A stretch of DNA of 64,000 nucleotides from positions 13,648,501 to 13,712,500 of the forward strand of contig NW_024466607.1 in the NCBI RefSeq assembly GCF_017591425.1, given 5' to 3'. The position numbers and the translations under genes were made by a program. Under the pieces are notes generated by a model that saw only the letters and a program-made list of their open reading frames with translations, made no database searches and was not told the DNA's origin. Shown in pieces: positions 1 through 13,289 of this stretch (position 1 is its first letter; the number at the start of each line of letters is the position of its first letter). The DNA is from Ochotona curzoniae (Eukaryota > Chordata > Mammalia > Lagomorpha > Ochotonidae).

Positions 1-1209
<1,209 letters not shown>

Positions 1210-1339
1210 TCACTATTAATCCCATCATTGTAAATGGTTAGGTGATAACAACAGATTCTTATTCTTAGGTGCTGGTACTAGGTGAGACCAAAATTACTGG
1301 TATTATTATTATTTACTAGCAAATCAAGTTATGCTTATC

Positions 1340-1447
1340 TCCAAATGAGACTTTTTTTTTCTCAATTCATAAACGAGGAAACTGAGGCTAGGAGAGCTTA
1401 AGGAACTGGCTCAGGGTCATAGGAGTAGTGAGATTTGGGAATAAGAG
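1340..1447 (-). repeat. MIR-type SINE relic
   Basis: The stretch 'gaggaaactgaggctagg' followed by 'ctcagggtcata' is the conserved core of MIR elements read on the antisense strand. The copy is truncated and diverged. Confidence 0.6.
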
Positions 1448-1634
1448 CTACCCAGGAAGGCCTACCCCTGAAGGAACCTCTGTGTGGAGCTGGGTGGACA
1501 ACCACCAAGATCACTATCAACACAAGGGAGGAGTCTAAGGGGCAAGGCGAGGATGTTAACTCTGCCCCCACTCAGGGAAATGAGGCAATGACACTTCATC
1601 CCAGTTACGAAACTCTAAGATAGCAAGTTATTCT

Positions 1635-1905
1635 TATGTATTTGAAATGCAGAAAGACAAAGGGAGAAAGACTGACAGAGACATCTCTGTTCCGTTGGTT
1701 CATTCTCCAACTACCTCCAACAGCCAGGCTGGGCTAGGCAGGAGCCAGGAATTCAATCCAGGTCTCCCACATAAGTGGCAGTGATCCAAGCACCTGAGCC
1801 ATCGATGCTGCCTCCCAGGGTGTGCACCAACAGGAAGCTGGGAGAGTGGAGCCAGGCCTTGAACCCAAGCACCGTGATGTGGGATGTGGGTACCACAGGT
1901 GTTTT
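1635..1905 (-). mobile_element. Lagomorph C-type SINE (CSINE), old copy
   Basis: This is an antisense copy. It begins with the A/T-rich tail and 'atttgaaatgcagaaagac', then passes through the 'ggtctcccacat' and 'ggccttgaaccc' segments that mark this SINE. It is diverged and lies in FYCO1 intron 3. The rest of that intron (1171-1340 and 1905-2626) shows no feature I can name. Confidence 0.75.
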
Positions 1906-2626
1906 GGCTTAAACAGTGCTACACCCCTGGAAACCAGTTACTCAATGCTGGCTTCACTATTGCTTTAAAGCACATACAACAAATTCAAAGAAATATCAGG
2001 ATTGAGTCATTTCAAGTCCAACACCAAGATGGGATTAATGGAGTTGGGGGTGGGATAAAAGTTCATAAACATTTCTGTATAGTTAAACAATCAGTTGGAA
2101 AGGCACAGCAAACTCATGCACTTCAACGTGCTGGGACCTACTCTGCAGTGGGCTGACATCTCATACGCTGTGATGGGATGTGTGGGATAGGAGTGTTCAG
2201 GATGACACGAGTACACAGACAGCTTTGACTCATGGCAACACTCCATGGCATTTTTCTCGATTATGGAAACCAACTTGACACACATTGTTAGGGCACCTTG
2301 TCCAGAAATAAAAAAAAAAGAGGGGAGGGGAGTGGAGGAAAAGGGTTTGGGGAACAAGAGCTAATACCACCAGCCTAAAATAAACTTTTGGCCCTCTTCC
2401 TTCCTGTCTATCTTAGCTGTCTGTGTTTCTCCACGTTTGCAGAGTTCTCTAGACCAATGCCTCTTAAAGCAAGAAGGCATGTGGGTCACACCCCAAATAT
2501 GCTAAGGGAAAACTTCCCTGGGCTGGCTCCAGGGATCCTGACTCAACGGCTCACTGATGAATAAGGAATAGACTCAGATGCAAGAGACAACAGTAGGACA
2601 AGGAGCACGGGGCAGGTGTCACTCAC

Positions 2627-2733
2627 CTGCAAGAGATACTCGAGCTTATAGGAGAACTTGTGCAAACTGCTGCTGTCGTCAGTGATGGGCTCCCCCGTGT
2701 CTTTAAATTCATTGCTTAGCTCCATCACGGCAT
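2627..2733 (-). CDS. FYCO1: FYCO1 coding exon 3, residues 19-54
   Basis: With one base carried from the previous exon this 107-base exon encodes 36 residues. They include [20 protein letters not shown] and end in LLQ, matching the start of the FYCO1 RUN domain. The minus-strand acceptor reads TTCCAG at 2739-2734 and the donor CAG|GTGAGT lies at 2629-2621. The split aspartate codon (G from the upstream exon plus AT here) keeps the frame open across both junctions. Some residues differ from the human protein as I recall it (for example NEFKDTGEP against KEFQEAGEP), conservative changes expected for an orthologue. No stop or frameshift is present. It belongs to the same transcript as the exons at 5466-5561 and 1045-1170. 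Confidence 0.94.
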
Positions 2734-3054
2734 CTGGAAGACAACGCATAGGAACATGTGTCCAGGGAGATGCTGGGTGAAGACAGAGCAGCAGCAGGAA
2801 GAGGAGGGAGTGATGGTGATGACAAAGTACCACAGAAATGTACAGGTCACATCAGTATCCTTAGGGTACCATTCCTGAGTTGGAGTGTGTCCAGACATGC
2901 GAAGCCCAAGACACTGACTAGGCATATGTATTCTTCACCTGTTTCTGCCCATCACCATGGCATGGGCATGCAGCTTTCTGGGTGCATGAATCATTCAGTC
3001 CCCTACTACTGACCTCGAGAAAGCTTTATCTTGTAAGTGGATATTTCATATTCC

Positions 3055-3228
3055 TGCTGTCTCAGTCCATTCTGTGTGGCTATAACAAAATACCTGAGAC
3101 TACACACACTACAGGTTGGTTTAGGTCACAGTTTCAGAGGCTCAGAGTCCAACACTGGGCAGCCCCATTTAGTTGGCCTCTGGTGAGGGTCTTCTGCTTT
3201 ATAACATGGTGCAAGAGACCAGCACTGA
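3055..3228 (+). repeat. Ancient interspersed repeat of the 'gctataacaaaatacc' type
   Basis: The sequence 'tggctataacaaaatacctg' followed by 'cacagtttcagaggctcagag' and 'ctggtgagggtcttctgc' matches a repeat found widely in mammals whose family name I cannot assign with certainty. A second, longer copy lies at 28530-28975. Confidence 0.55.
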
Positions 3229-3234
3229 CGTTTA

Positions 3235-3480
3235 ATTTTTTTTTTTTCAAGAAAGTAGTTAAACTAATTTTATTTGGCCAGCAGAAAGATGCAGAGAGAG
3301 AGAGAGAGGCAGAGAGAAAGATTTGCCCTTGGGTTCACTCTCCAGATGTTCGAAATAGCTGGGGCTGGGCCTGCATCTTCGAGACTGGGACAATTTACAT
3401 CCCAGTACAGAAAAGGATGGGAGCCACAGGACTGCCACCTTTGCCTATGCTGTGTCTCAGAACTGCAGTAAGTCTGAATC
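3235..3480 (-). mobile_element. CSINE, antisense, diverged
   Basis: The element opens with a T-rich tail and 'agagagagagagagaggcag', then 'gggttcactctccagatg' as in other antisense copies here. Its head is lost or too diverged to see. It lies in FYCO1 intron 2. Confidence 0.65.
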
Positions 3481-3858
3481 CTGGGACTCACCTGCCCGGT
3501 TGAGAGGGTTGGGACACACTGGACACAATTTGATCATCAAAGGAAAGAAGCCCCAGGTTCCATGAAACACACCTGCCCATCACTGAGGCTGAGTGCTTAG
3601 TCAACACATACTTCTCTCGCCTCCACCACCCCCCACCCCCAGGGGAAGTCAGCCAACAGCAAAGATGGGCCTGTGCGATGGACTCTGATGTGTGCCCCAA
3701 GGACCCTCTGCCATGCCTGGCCCTGGGCAGGAGGCAGGGGATGCTTGGGGAAGGCACAGCGCTCAACACTCACTGTTCCTCTACAGGCTAGACACCCTCA
3801 ACCTGACCTGGGTGCTCCTGACAGTCTCAAAGGAGCCCCTGGCCGTGAGCCAGGACCT

Positions 3859-4138
3859 TTTCAGCTCCTCGCCTTGCACCTGCTGGAACTCCATAAGGGC
3901 GCCGGTTCTAATCCTGGCAGCCTCACTTCCCATCCAGCTCCCTGCTTGTGCCTGGGAAAGCAGTCGAGGATGGTCTAAAGCTTTGAGACTCTGCACCCAT
4001 GTGGGAGACCTGGAAGAGGCTCCAGGTTCTTGGCTTCGGATTGGCTGAGCTCTAGCTTTTGCAGCCACTTGGGGAGTGAACCAATGGATAAAGATCTTTC
4101 TGTAAATCTGACTTTCCAATAAAAATAAATAAATCTGT
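3859..4138 (+). mobile_element. CSINE, sense, young-type
   Basis: The copy contains the intact segments 'gcgccggttctaatcctg', 'ccatccagctccctgcttg' and 'gggagacctggaagaggct', and ends in 'aataaaaataaataaatc'. The first part of the head is missing. It lies in FYCO1 intron 2, antisense to the gene. Confidence 0.88.
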
Positions 4139-4174
4139 ATATGAAAGTGGGGCAAGAAACAGAGACCACAGCTG

Positions 4175-4410
4175 CTTGACTTCAAAGTGTACGGAAGAAG
4201 CAGGGAAATCAGGACTCTGCTTCTGCCTCACTGCCACTGTGTGAACCTGGGCAAGCTACTTAATGTCTCTGTGCTCGTTTCCTCATCTGCCAAAGTGGGA
4301 ATGCCAATGGCACCTTTCCCACAGGATCAAACACAGAGACTCCGTCACTATCTGTAAGACATGGGGAGGTCAGCACCTGGTGCCCACTAAATAGCAGCTA
4401 ATCATTAGCT
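4175..4410 (+). repeat. MIR-type SINE relic
   Basis: The core 'gtgaacctgggcaagctact' followed by 'tgtgctcgtttcctcatct' is a textbook MIR signature. The flanks continue recognisably to about 4410. It lies in FYCO1 intron 2. Confidence 0.88.
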
Positions 4411-5003
4411 ATCAGGGTCTCAACATGTGACAAACAGGTGACAGCATGCCTGCTGTAGTGATTTGTAACTTGTTCACTTTGGACGTTTAGAAGGAAGACT
4501 GCATGGCTGCCCAAGGCTGATGGTCCTGTTGTGACAGAACACTGCGTGCAGGCTGAACAGTCGGGGACCTGTGGAGCCTCCGAGAGGCTGACAACATCGG
4601 CACTGGTGACAGAAAGGGTGGAAAATCTGCCTGGAGTTTTGACTGTGGGCCATCATTGTAAACTTGGAACCAGCAGCTGACAGAGAAGGCCATCTTCTCC
4701 TGAGTCAGATATACTCCCCTGCCTCTTCTGCCACCTTGCCTTTCTCTCCAAGATGGGGCTCTACGTCCCAGCCTCTACTATCGGGCAACATCATGCTGGC
4801 GGGACCTGGAGGGGCGGAAGGCCCAGAGCTGGCATCGTGGGCAATGGGATACCTGTATCTAGGGCCAAGTGAAACCAAAACAAGGCAGACAAGGATGTGG
4901 CCTTCCTGCTCAGAGGAACAGAAAATACTCCCTCCCCACAGCAGCCAGCTTTAGTGCAGCCCACAGGCTTGGCTGAGTCAAAGACTTAACTGAGGCAGCT
5001 TGA

Positions 5004-5216
5004 ACACACTCACCCGCACTCATACACATGTGCGCATGAACACCCACACATGTGCATATGAACATACTTACCCCACACCTGCACATGAGCATACTCATAG
5101 TATGTACATGTACACACACACTCCACATGTGTACACAAAGAAACTCCCCTACGTGTACACACACACTCATCCCCACGCATGGCACACGTGCACACGGACT
5201 CATTTCTGCGCCTGGA
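5004..5216 (+). repeat. Imperfect CA-rich tandem repeat
   Basis: About 210 bases are made of interrupted (CA)n with recurrent 'cacatgtgcatatgaac'-like units. It is a degenerate mini/microsatellite about 250 bases downstream of the first FYCO1 coding exon, in intron 2. Confidence 0.85.
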
Positions 5217-5465
5217 ACATGCACACTGAAATCTGATCTAGTTCAGACTTGCGTAATTGATTCTGTTTACAAACTGGCTTGACTGCACTCTAAAAGAAGG
5301 GGATGGTGGAAATCTGAGCCCCAAATATTTTAATGTGCTGTGTCCCGAGGGCTCCAGTTACTCGCAGGGTGAGTGAAGACAAAAGGACTGCCATTTCGAC
5401 TGAAGCCAGCCAAATTACCACCAGTTTGGGAAGCCAAGCCGGCGTGCCCAGCCCCCTTGCCACAC

Positions 5466-5520
5466 CTTGCAGGTCGCGGATGATCCTCTGGAGCTGGCCT
5501 TCGGCGCTGCAGGAAGCCAT
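5466..5520 (-). CDS. FYCO1: FYCO1 first coding exon (start codon), residues 1-18
   Basis: The minus-strand ATG at 5520-5518 opens the peptide MASCSAEGQLQRIIRDLQ, which aligns with the known FYCO1 amino terminus (MAS...QLQRIIRDLQ). Coding ends with a single G at 5466, followed by the donor GTGTGG, a weaker match than the next two donors. The phase-1 junction with 2733 recreates the conserved aspartate. The start is chosen because homology begins at this methionine and an acceptor (TTTCTGTAG) sits only 41 bases upstream. The full exon is therefore probably 5466-5561, with a 41-base leader. Splicing to a non-coding first exon in the CpG-rich block near 17.4 kb is inferred. Confidence 0.93.
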
Positions 5521-5561
5521 GGCGAGGTCGCCTTCCTTGGCTCTGTGCCTCCTGTCTGTGT
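5521..5561 (-). other. FYCO1: FYCO1 5' untranslated part of exon 2
   Basis: This is the leader between the inferred acceptor TTTCTGTAG (AG at 5563-5562 on the minus strand) and the start codon. It contains no ATG. A second possible AG lies within the same stretch, so the exact exon edge could move by several bases. Confidence 0.6.
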
Positions 5562-7904
5562 CTACAGAAAGGCCTAGAACTTCAGCCCTTGGTGGCTGTG
5601 TGGTGGTCAGTGGCGGTCAGATTCCATGGTGACACCTGCATGGGAGAAGTCAGGGAAGAACCATGGGAGCACAGTTACTCAGTGCCAAAACTCTGCTCTG
5701 GGTACAAGGGTGCCTGCCTGGGAGCTCCCCCTGCCGGGAGGGTTTCATCTTTCTGGGTGGACTTTCCCTTGGGGCAATCTCCACAGCCTCCGAGATACTC
5801 ACACACAGAATCTCACACATTCATTCTCACTGGCCTGCTTTGGGGCTTCATGAGAAACAGCCTCAGCCCACCAGCACAGCCTATTATGTTAGAGCCGCCC
5901 CAATTCTACCTCTTGGACTGCCACTGTCCAGTCTTAGCAAAGCCTCTAGCGGCTCCGTCCACCCTTCAGAGCCAAGGCTAGAGTGTGCCAGATTCCTAGC
6001 CGCCCTCCCGTCAGACCCCACCTTGCCCACACAGGACTGCCCCTCCACCTCACCTCACTTCCCCAGGAACGCCTGGGCCAGTAGCACTGCAGGGCCAGAG
6101 GCCAAGGGCACATACCCTCAGGGCTTCTGGACCAAGAAGAGCCTGGCTGGCCTAGCAAGGGGAGCAGCCCCTGGTCTTAGCTGCCCAGAGCCAGCCTCAG
6201 CCTGGGGGTACAGATGTCACTTGGCCTGCCACCCTCTTCTAAACAGGGGATGGGCCTCTATTTTAAGCTCAGTTACAATCTACTCCTGCTGCTGAGTCCT
6301 GACTTAGCAGCCCCTTGAGCAGCTGCTGGTGTGATTTAAGGACACAGAGGTGGCTACAGACCAATGGGGGTGAGGTGCTACGAGCGCTCAGGGAAGGGGG
6401 CTGGATTGGGCTGGGACATTCCTTGTGCTCCCAGAATTCTGCTTCCACCCTTAGCTGCCCACCGCCAGGCTGTCATATCCGCTGGCAAAAGCAGCCGCTG
6501 TGACATGAGGGCCTGTGTGCTGGGCCCTGGCGTGTGCTCTATACACACTCACCCCGAGGAGTGGATGGCATTGCCCCTGGATACAGACCAGCACATAACA
6601 CTCAGAAGAGTCCCATAGGCTAAGAACCTGGGCCAGGCAGGAACAGAACTGCCTCCACCCTGGTTAGTCTGATGTCCAACCTGGTGGCTTTCCCACCTAG
6701 GGCAGCTGACGCACTGGGCTGAGCCGTCATCCCCACTGACAGTGGGCAGCCCCTCCCACCGGCTCTCAGGTGCCACCTTGAACTCCAATGCCACCCTGAG
6801 AGTTGCTAGCACTGCTGCCTTCTGCTTACCACGCTAGGAGCCTGCCCACCCACCTGCCTGCCCGAAGGGTCCTCTAAACACCCACTGGAGCATTCTAGCA
6901 GCCGCAGTGGGCGAGGAAGGTCTGACTGGAACATTCCAGTATCCACAGGGGTGAAGAGGGCCTGTTATGGCAGCGTGGCGTGGATGCTGAGAACGCCTAT
7001 TTTTAACCAGCCTGCAGGACAGCCGTGACTCAGTGAAAACAAGGCCCAGGGCAGCTTCTCCTGCCTGGGTGGGAAAATAACACCCAGGCACAAAGCCATA
7101 ACCACACACATACACACTCACCCTAGCAATTCGTCACACTGACCCTCAACAGCAGAGAACCCCCTTAAAGCCCCTGAACACTTACTGGCACCTGCTTCTC
7201 ATGGACACCAGCCTGGGAGGTAGGAGTGGTTTACTGAGAAGCCTGCCTGTCTATACCTGGCAGTGCCTCCCGATGACCTGCTGAACCAAGACTAGGCAAG
7301 GCCCTAGAGTGAACCAGAACCCAGGCTCACTCAGTGGCTGGCACAGAGCTTCAGTCCCGGCAGGGCAGGAAGCAGGAACAGCAAGCTGGCCCAGCATTGC
7401 ATCATGTCAGGTACCCGCCAGGTGCAGCCTGGGAATACAGAGGCTGGCATGGCACAGGCCTGCCCTAGTGGAGCCCAGCTATCTGCATGGAGACGGAACA
7501 ATAGCCAGACACTGAGCAACAGGCTCCTGTAGGGGCACTGGCACAAATCCACAGATACACAGCAACCGAGAGCAATGTACCACAGACACACGGGGACAGA
7601 CACACACACACACAGAGAGGAACCTCAGGCTATGGTGTGAAAGAAGCCAGTCAAAAGGCTGCACACCTGCCTCCCACACATGAGATGCTCTCACGATGGC
7701 AAAGCAAACAAGGCTGCTGGGTGCCAGGGCTGGGCGAGGAGGGGCGAGGAGGGAGGGGCTGACCACTCGCGCATAGGGGGAAATTGGGCAGTGGTTGTGA
7801 GGTGGGGGTTGAGGGGAGTCAGTTCAGTGTCTGCTGATGGCTATCTGATGAAAGAGTTACCAAAGGCTTGCCAAACAACTCACAGAACACAAAAGTTCCG
7901 CCTC

Positions 7905-7925
7905 AAAAAAAAAAAAAAAAAAAAA
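7905..7925 (+). repeat. Poly(A) run
   Basis: This is a run of 21 adenines. It could be the tail of a retroposed sequence, but I do not recognise the sequence to its left. Confidence 0.9.
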
Positions 7926-8039
7926 GCAGCACTGGATGAACGTTTAACGAACGCTAAGGGGCCCTGTGGGTGGGGCAGTTCAAACTGTGCACAAAGGAAT
8001 GGGTGGGTGGGCACTGAGAAGTCCAGGAGGAGGGGACGC

Positions 8040-8052
8040 GGGGGGGGGGGGG
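8040..8052 (+). repeat. Poly(G) run
   Basis: Thirteen consecutive guanines follow 'ggaggggacgc' in intron 1. On the FYCO1 sense strand this is a C run. Confidence 0.95.
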
Positions 8053-10424
8053 CAGGCACAGCGTGGGGAGGGTGCGTCTCTTCCTGCACTCACTTCCCCT
8101 AGCTGCTTCCCCTCTACCAGGCAGCCTGGAGCTTCCAGGAGAAGCCATCTCGGAGGAGGATGCCTGGACTCACACAGTCACAGGAAGCCAACTGGGTCCC
8201 AAGACGAGGGCATGAGACCCGGTCAATGCATGTGTTACACAGCAGCCGGCTTTCCTGCAGCCAGCCCTGTTTGGAGACTGGCACGTGGGCAGACACGTGT
8301 GCAGCCCAAGCAGTCTGCTGGCACAAAGACGTAAGCGGCTCCTTTAAGCCAGCCAAGCCAGCAGGCCTTCTCTGTGTGACCTTCACAGCACACTGAGCGG
8401 GGGTCAAGTTCCCAGGTCAGGGGGTGAGCTGTTCCCAGCCACTGATTATACAAGCTGATTGTCCTGAGTGCCTGTGTCGCCATAAGGCCATAGGCTGGCA
8501 GACATGACCGTGAGATCCGTGGCCACAGTGAGCTCCCCAGCTAAGACTGGGTTCACCACTTCACAGGGATTCAGGCCTGAGGGCACACGGTTCCCTGGGG
8601 ATTGCCATTTTCATGCCACTTGGGGGTTGCACTCTTAGCCACTTGCACCCTGTTCTCTGCCTTGAAGTCATTACTACCCCCAGGAAAGGAACAGCATGGG
8701 GCACTATCTCAGACCAGGCCACAGCCAACTTCCCTGCATCCCTAGATAAGCGTGACTTTCCGTTGAAGCACCACAGACGCCCCGCGTGAACCAGCCCGAT
8801 CCTGACAGCTGCAACCCAGCAGCCAGCTGCTCTCTGGATTCTGGAGCAGCTCCGGGCCTCGGTCCCCCAGGGCTGCGCTGATTGGGCAGCAGAAGCTCCA
8901 GGTGTCCAGCCCTCAGCAAGCCCCACGGTGCACACCACCTCCATGGATGCAGGGTCCCGGCGAACCCCAGAGCCTTTCTCACTGTCCTGGGTAAGCTCTT
9001 TGGAGTATCAGCACAGTTACTGCACGAAACCCTTGGGAACAATAGATTTTCTTAAACATACTCAAAAGTATCCAAAATTTCCCAAAACATCCATTCTGAC
9101 CAAGACCGGAAGAGACTAAATGCAGACTCCTACACCTGCCCAGGCACCTTCAATACCCAAACAACACAGATAATAATTTAGTTCCAAATTAACATACAAA
9201 GGCATACACTGACTCATATGAATTTACTGACACTAAACTGCAAGTGACTAATGTCCATAATGTGGCCCGGAAACTGGCTGAATGTCTACACAGCTGCTGA
9301 AGGAAACAAAACACTGGAAGGGGAGGAGGAGGCTGGGGCCATGCAATGGGCCTTGCCGTACTTTCGGAACTCTGCTCCCACACCAAAGGCTCAGAACTGA
9401 CCCAGACAGGGCGTCGTTCGGCCGGACTCCTCCCCAAGTCTCAACCAGATGGAACACCCGGTTATAAATTCCACCCTGGCTGAGAAAGCATGTCAACAAG
9501 GGCAACTCCGCCCGCTGCCCAAGCCTGGCTCAGTGTAGACAACAGTATTCATTCCTCAAGCTCCCACCTGCGGTACCTGTTCTCCGAAGGCCTGCTGGCA
9601 GCGGGACTCGGGAGCAGACAGACTACCCCACCAGGGCTTCACCAGGGTGGCCGGCAGAGTGCTGGTGAGTTTACCAGAAGCCAGCTCACAGGCCGGCACG
9701 TGAACACAGGTGGGTGTGTTAGGTGACTCAGCCTGCAGGACCTGTCATTACAGTGTCCACCCACCGCAGGCCTCGGTCATCCTTTCCAAACACACCTTTG
9801 TTGCAGGTCACCTCCTTCCCTTCTTAAAGGGAATGGGGACTTGGCCATCATTTTTGAGCCCCAATCTGGGTCCTCTTCCCACCCCAAACAGCAGGTTCTT
9901 CAGTGACTCCCCTAGAACACACACACACAACCAGCCTGGAATCCAGGGACCCAGGAAGGCAGGCCCCAAGAGGGCCTGTGCCCAGGAGCAGTCAACACTG
10001 TTTTTCAGGGAGGAAACACTGTTTTGTTTTTTGTTTTTGTTTTTTCCAGCGGTCGCTGCAGGAAAGGAGCTACTTGCCTATGCTCCAGCCTGCAGGCTGA
10101 GGTCCCGCAGCTGGAATGCCTGAGGAAGCAGCCATGTGACAACCTGGGCACACTCCTAGCCATTGCCAAGAGGGTCAGGCCAGCCGCAGATGAATTAGGA
10201 GCTGAATGCCACAGATCTGATAAGGCTACTCACGTGGCTTTGAGGAAGTGAAGAACCTAGAGGATTTCCGCTTTTGTGATTCCTGCCTTAATTGCTTGGC
10301 TGGGGGCTGTGTGAATTCTGGGCCTGACAGTCTAGTGACACCCCAGTGACACCCCCGGAACACCTGGCAGGGCACTTGGGCAGACCACTCTTCCAGAAGG
10401 AGGTCCTTGCTGTTTGATGGGATT

Positions 10425-10942
10425 CACAACTATACAATGAAACTACACAACCACACAATGAAATTATACAACGCAATCACACAGCTACACAACTCAATCA
10501 CACAAAATCAATCACACAGCTACACAACTCATACAACCACACAACTCAATCACACAAAATCAATCACACAGCTACACAAATTCAACCACACAGCTACACA
10601 CAACTCAATCACACAAAATCAATCACATAACCATACAACTCAGTCACACAAAATCGATCATACAACTACATAACTGCACAGTGAAACTACAGAACTACAC
10701 AACTACACAATGAAACTACAGAACTACAAAATTACACAATGAAACTATACAATTACACAACTGCACAATGAAACTATACAACTACAGAATGAAACTACAC
10801 AAAACTATACAACTAACTACACAACTACACAACATAACCATACAACTATATATACATAACCATGCAACACAACTATACAATTTTGCAACACAAGCACACT
10901 ATACAAGTACACAATTCAAGCACACAACTACACAACACAACT
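10425..10942 (+). repeat. G-poor A/C-rich minisatellite
   Basis: About 520 bases are built from short words such as 'aactacacaa', 'aatcacacaaaatc' and 'aatgaaactaca', with very few guanines on the plus strand. In the left half a longer unit starting AACTCAATCACAC recurs at 10492, 10543 and 10602, with a degenerate start at 10637, so the spacing is 52, 59 and 35 bases. The right half switches to 'aactacacaatgaaact' units. The Thr/His/Asn-rich frames it creates are repeat artefacts. It lies in FYCO1 intron 1, just left of the retroviral block. Confidence 0.92.
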
Positions 10943-12306
10943 ATCTTAAAACTATCAGGACTATGCCTGTGACTACAAATTCCTTTATCAGTCCATTAAG
11001 GAATTTAGGGATAGAACTGAGCATCCCTTTGGCTGCCACCCAAAGGCTGCCTCTGTGGCCCACTTTAACTGGGACCCAGAGGAAGAGTAGTGAGTTAGGC
11101 ATCAGGAGGCTCATTAATGCAGCTTTATACAGTAACCTGTTCTCCAGGAGACCCAGTAAAGCTAGTCTACCCTCAAGTAGCATCTGTTTGCAACATGGGA
11201 AGCCAGAATATTGGGCAACCAGCTGCCAGTGATAGAAGTGGCTTTCAAAGAATCTTGTTAGCTCTGCCAAGAACCAGGCCACTAGAAATGGAAATGCCCT
11301 GGGGGTCAAAGTATTCCTGGGTCAGAACCATGGTGGGCCAGTAGCTAGAAAGCCCTTCACTCTGCACAGCTCCCAAAGCATCCGTCGCTATGGAGGGATG
11401 GCCTGGGGTCAGCAACATCACAGGCAAAGCTGTATATTCTGTCCAGAGACAACATCTGTTCTATACTAGCCTCTCTTTCAGGCCGGCTCTCCTCTCTGTC
11501 CAGCCAGGTAATGGGAGTCAATGGGATGTCTCCACAGTTTCACACATTATGATGTCTCTTCCAGTACCCTACGTGAGGAGATAGATGGTCCTGGACCTTA
11601 CATGCACCTGGCCAACTTCTGGAATTGGGTAACAGCCGAACTTTCCTGGGTGCATCTAGACTCGAAACTCCAGTGTCCATGTGTGTAAGGCCTTAGAAAC
11701 AGTTTTGAACAGCTAGCACTGTAACCTTGAAAGCCACTGTCTACTGGAGCCCTGGCCTTCCCATAGACCCTTACTTAACTCCTGCTAGCAGCCAGAGTCC
11801 CCATGAGCAGAGGGAGGGAAAGAACACAGGATTAGAAGCAGGCCAGACTATACATTCTGTTTGTTTCTCAAGGCCTCACTAGATAATCTTAACCAGTTTT
11901 CATGCATGTTCCTGCCTAAGCTTCTCCACTAATTCCATACATCAAAAGGCCGAGATATCGGGACTGTGTAGAAGTGTCCCCGGTTCTTGGCCAAAATCAA
12001 TCAGACACTCCATCCAAAAATGGCCAGAATGCAGAGTCTGCACAGAAGGTCAACACCTGATATGATGATCCATCCATCACCACAGAGGCAGCCCAAAGAA
12101 GCTCCTCAAGGCCAACCCTCAGAGACTACATATTCCAATGAGCTTCAGGAGGAACTCAAGCCATCATTTTTGATAAGTAACCTCTCCCTCTACTCCTGTG
12201 TCATCCACTCAAATGTACAAATTTTTTCTAGCCAAACCATTAGCCAGTTTCTTTTGCAGGGCTAGGAGCCTACCATTCCTCCCCAACATATAACAAAAGG
12301 GAGGAA
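10943..12306. other. Unassigned flank, perhaps 3' internal part of a retroviral element
   Basis: This stretch sits between the minisatellite and a possible LTR start. Its right end has a purine-rich tract (12292-12306) of the kind that precedes a retroviral 3' LTR, which suggests that part of it is decayed retroviral sequence. I cannot name any domain in it. Confidence 0.3.
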
Positions 12307-12600
12307 TGTGAGAATGATTCCAACATCCCGTCCTGGACCCTGGCACTACTTCCTGCTTCCCCTTTCCCACAGCTTGCGAAATTTGTGCTGTTGTGGTATG
12401 CACCAATGAGATGTAACTTCATGTCTTACCTGAGAACTTCACCCACTGTCCTCTCCCAATTCCTCTCCCCTTAACACTTTCTTCAGCTCCTGATCTCTCA
12501 CTCTTGTCAGCAGTCCCCGATTCTCATCTCCTACCTAGGAGAGACTTGCTGCACCAGCCTCTACAGTCTCCTGACCTCACTCTTTTTAGTGTCTTTTTAG
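12307..12600 (+). mobile_element. Possible LTR fragment
   Basis: The block starts with TG directly after an A/G-rich polypurine-like tract and continues as C/T-rich non-coding sequence, as class I LTRs often do. I see no clear TATA box, polyadenylation signal or terminal CA, and no second copy to confirm the ends. It is followed, not preceded, by pol-like sequence, so it would be the LTR of a separate or rearranged element. Confidence 0.3.
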
Positions 12601-12628
12601 TGTCTTTTTAGTGTCTTTTTCGGTGTCT
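12581..12628 (+). repeat. 11-base tandem repeat
   Basis: The unit 'tctttttagtg' repeats three times, followed by a degenerate fourth copy, at the right edge of the possible LTR. Confidence 0.9.
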
Positions 12629-12639
12629 GACCTGCATGA

Positions 12640-12925
12640 CTGCACCATGCAGCCTTTGTGGTACTCAATTCCTGAGTCTGTCCTGGAGGCCAATTGCCTC
12701 CCTATTCTGCCATCTGGCAGGAGAGGGAATTCCTTACCACCAAAGGAATGCCCATCACCAATGCCTCACTCATTAACTCCTCCTGCCCAATGTTTTCCAC
12801 TGTTTCTCCTCAAGGAGCCCTTAAACTTAGGTTGCCTACTCACCAGCTGCAAGGACATCAACCAGATGAGAACTGGCAGATCAATTTCACCCATCCATGT
12901 GCTCACCCACAAAAGCTTCTCTGAG
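12640..12925 (+). pseudogene. Endogenous retrovirus pol remnant (RNase H / integrase-like)
   Basis: The frame around 12694-12924 contains a peptide resembling the C-terminal part of gammaretrovirus-like RNase H (motif EREFLTTKG...NASLI). After a gap comes a peptide resembling an integrase segment (DENWQINFTHP). The sequence between the two domains is missing and the frame ends within the second, so this is a deleted, non-functional relic. It is sense on the plus strand, antisense to FYCO1. The family call rests on motif memory only. Confidence 0.5.
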
Positions 12926-13289
12926 AACACGTGAACTGCTATCTTCCAGACCCGGCTGCTACCACACCATTAGACCTCAATGCCTCTCCTCTTTAGCCTG
13001 GTGACTTGATCCTCCCGAAGATCCTCCACCCATGCTCACTCCAACCTCAGTGGACCAGACCTCACTTGGTGACCCTCACCATGCCTGTGGCTGCCAAACT
13101 CCTTGGTCACACTTCCTGGTATCATATTTCTTACCTCAAAGGTTTCAGTCCTTGAATAAAGGGTGAATTGTCTGCCACTTCCTTGACCCACCAACGCTCC
13201 CAACTACCTCACTCCTCTTTCACTCCTCTTCTGGACAACAGGTAACCCCTTCCTCTTCATTTCAGCTGGATTTGCCCCATTAGGGTATT

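Larger units (their letters stand above)
5562..10423. other. FYCO1 intron 1, left part: no gene or named element
   Basis: This is moderately GC-rich intronic sequence with short open frames that lack homology I recognise. It contains an A21 run at 7905-7925 and a G13 run at 8040-8052. I see no C-type SINE here, in contrast to the rest of the window. Confidence 0.55.

Noticed and set aside
5004..5216. A possible CRISPR-like or protein-coding repeat array
   Set aside because: It is irregular CA-rich simple sequence without unique spacers, in a vertebrate intron.
10407..11232. Thr/His/Asn-rich frames
   Set aside because: They are produced by the A/C-rich minisatellite and have no independent coding support.
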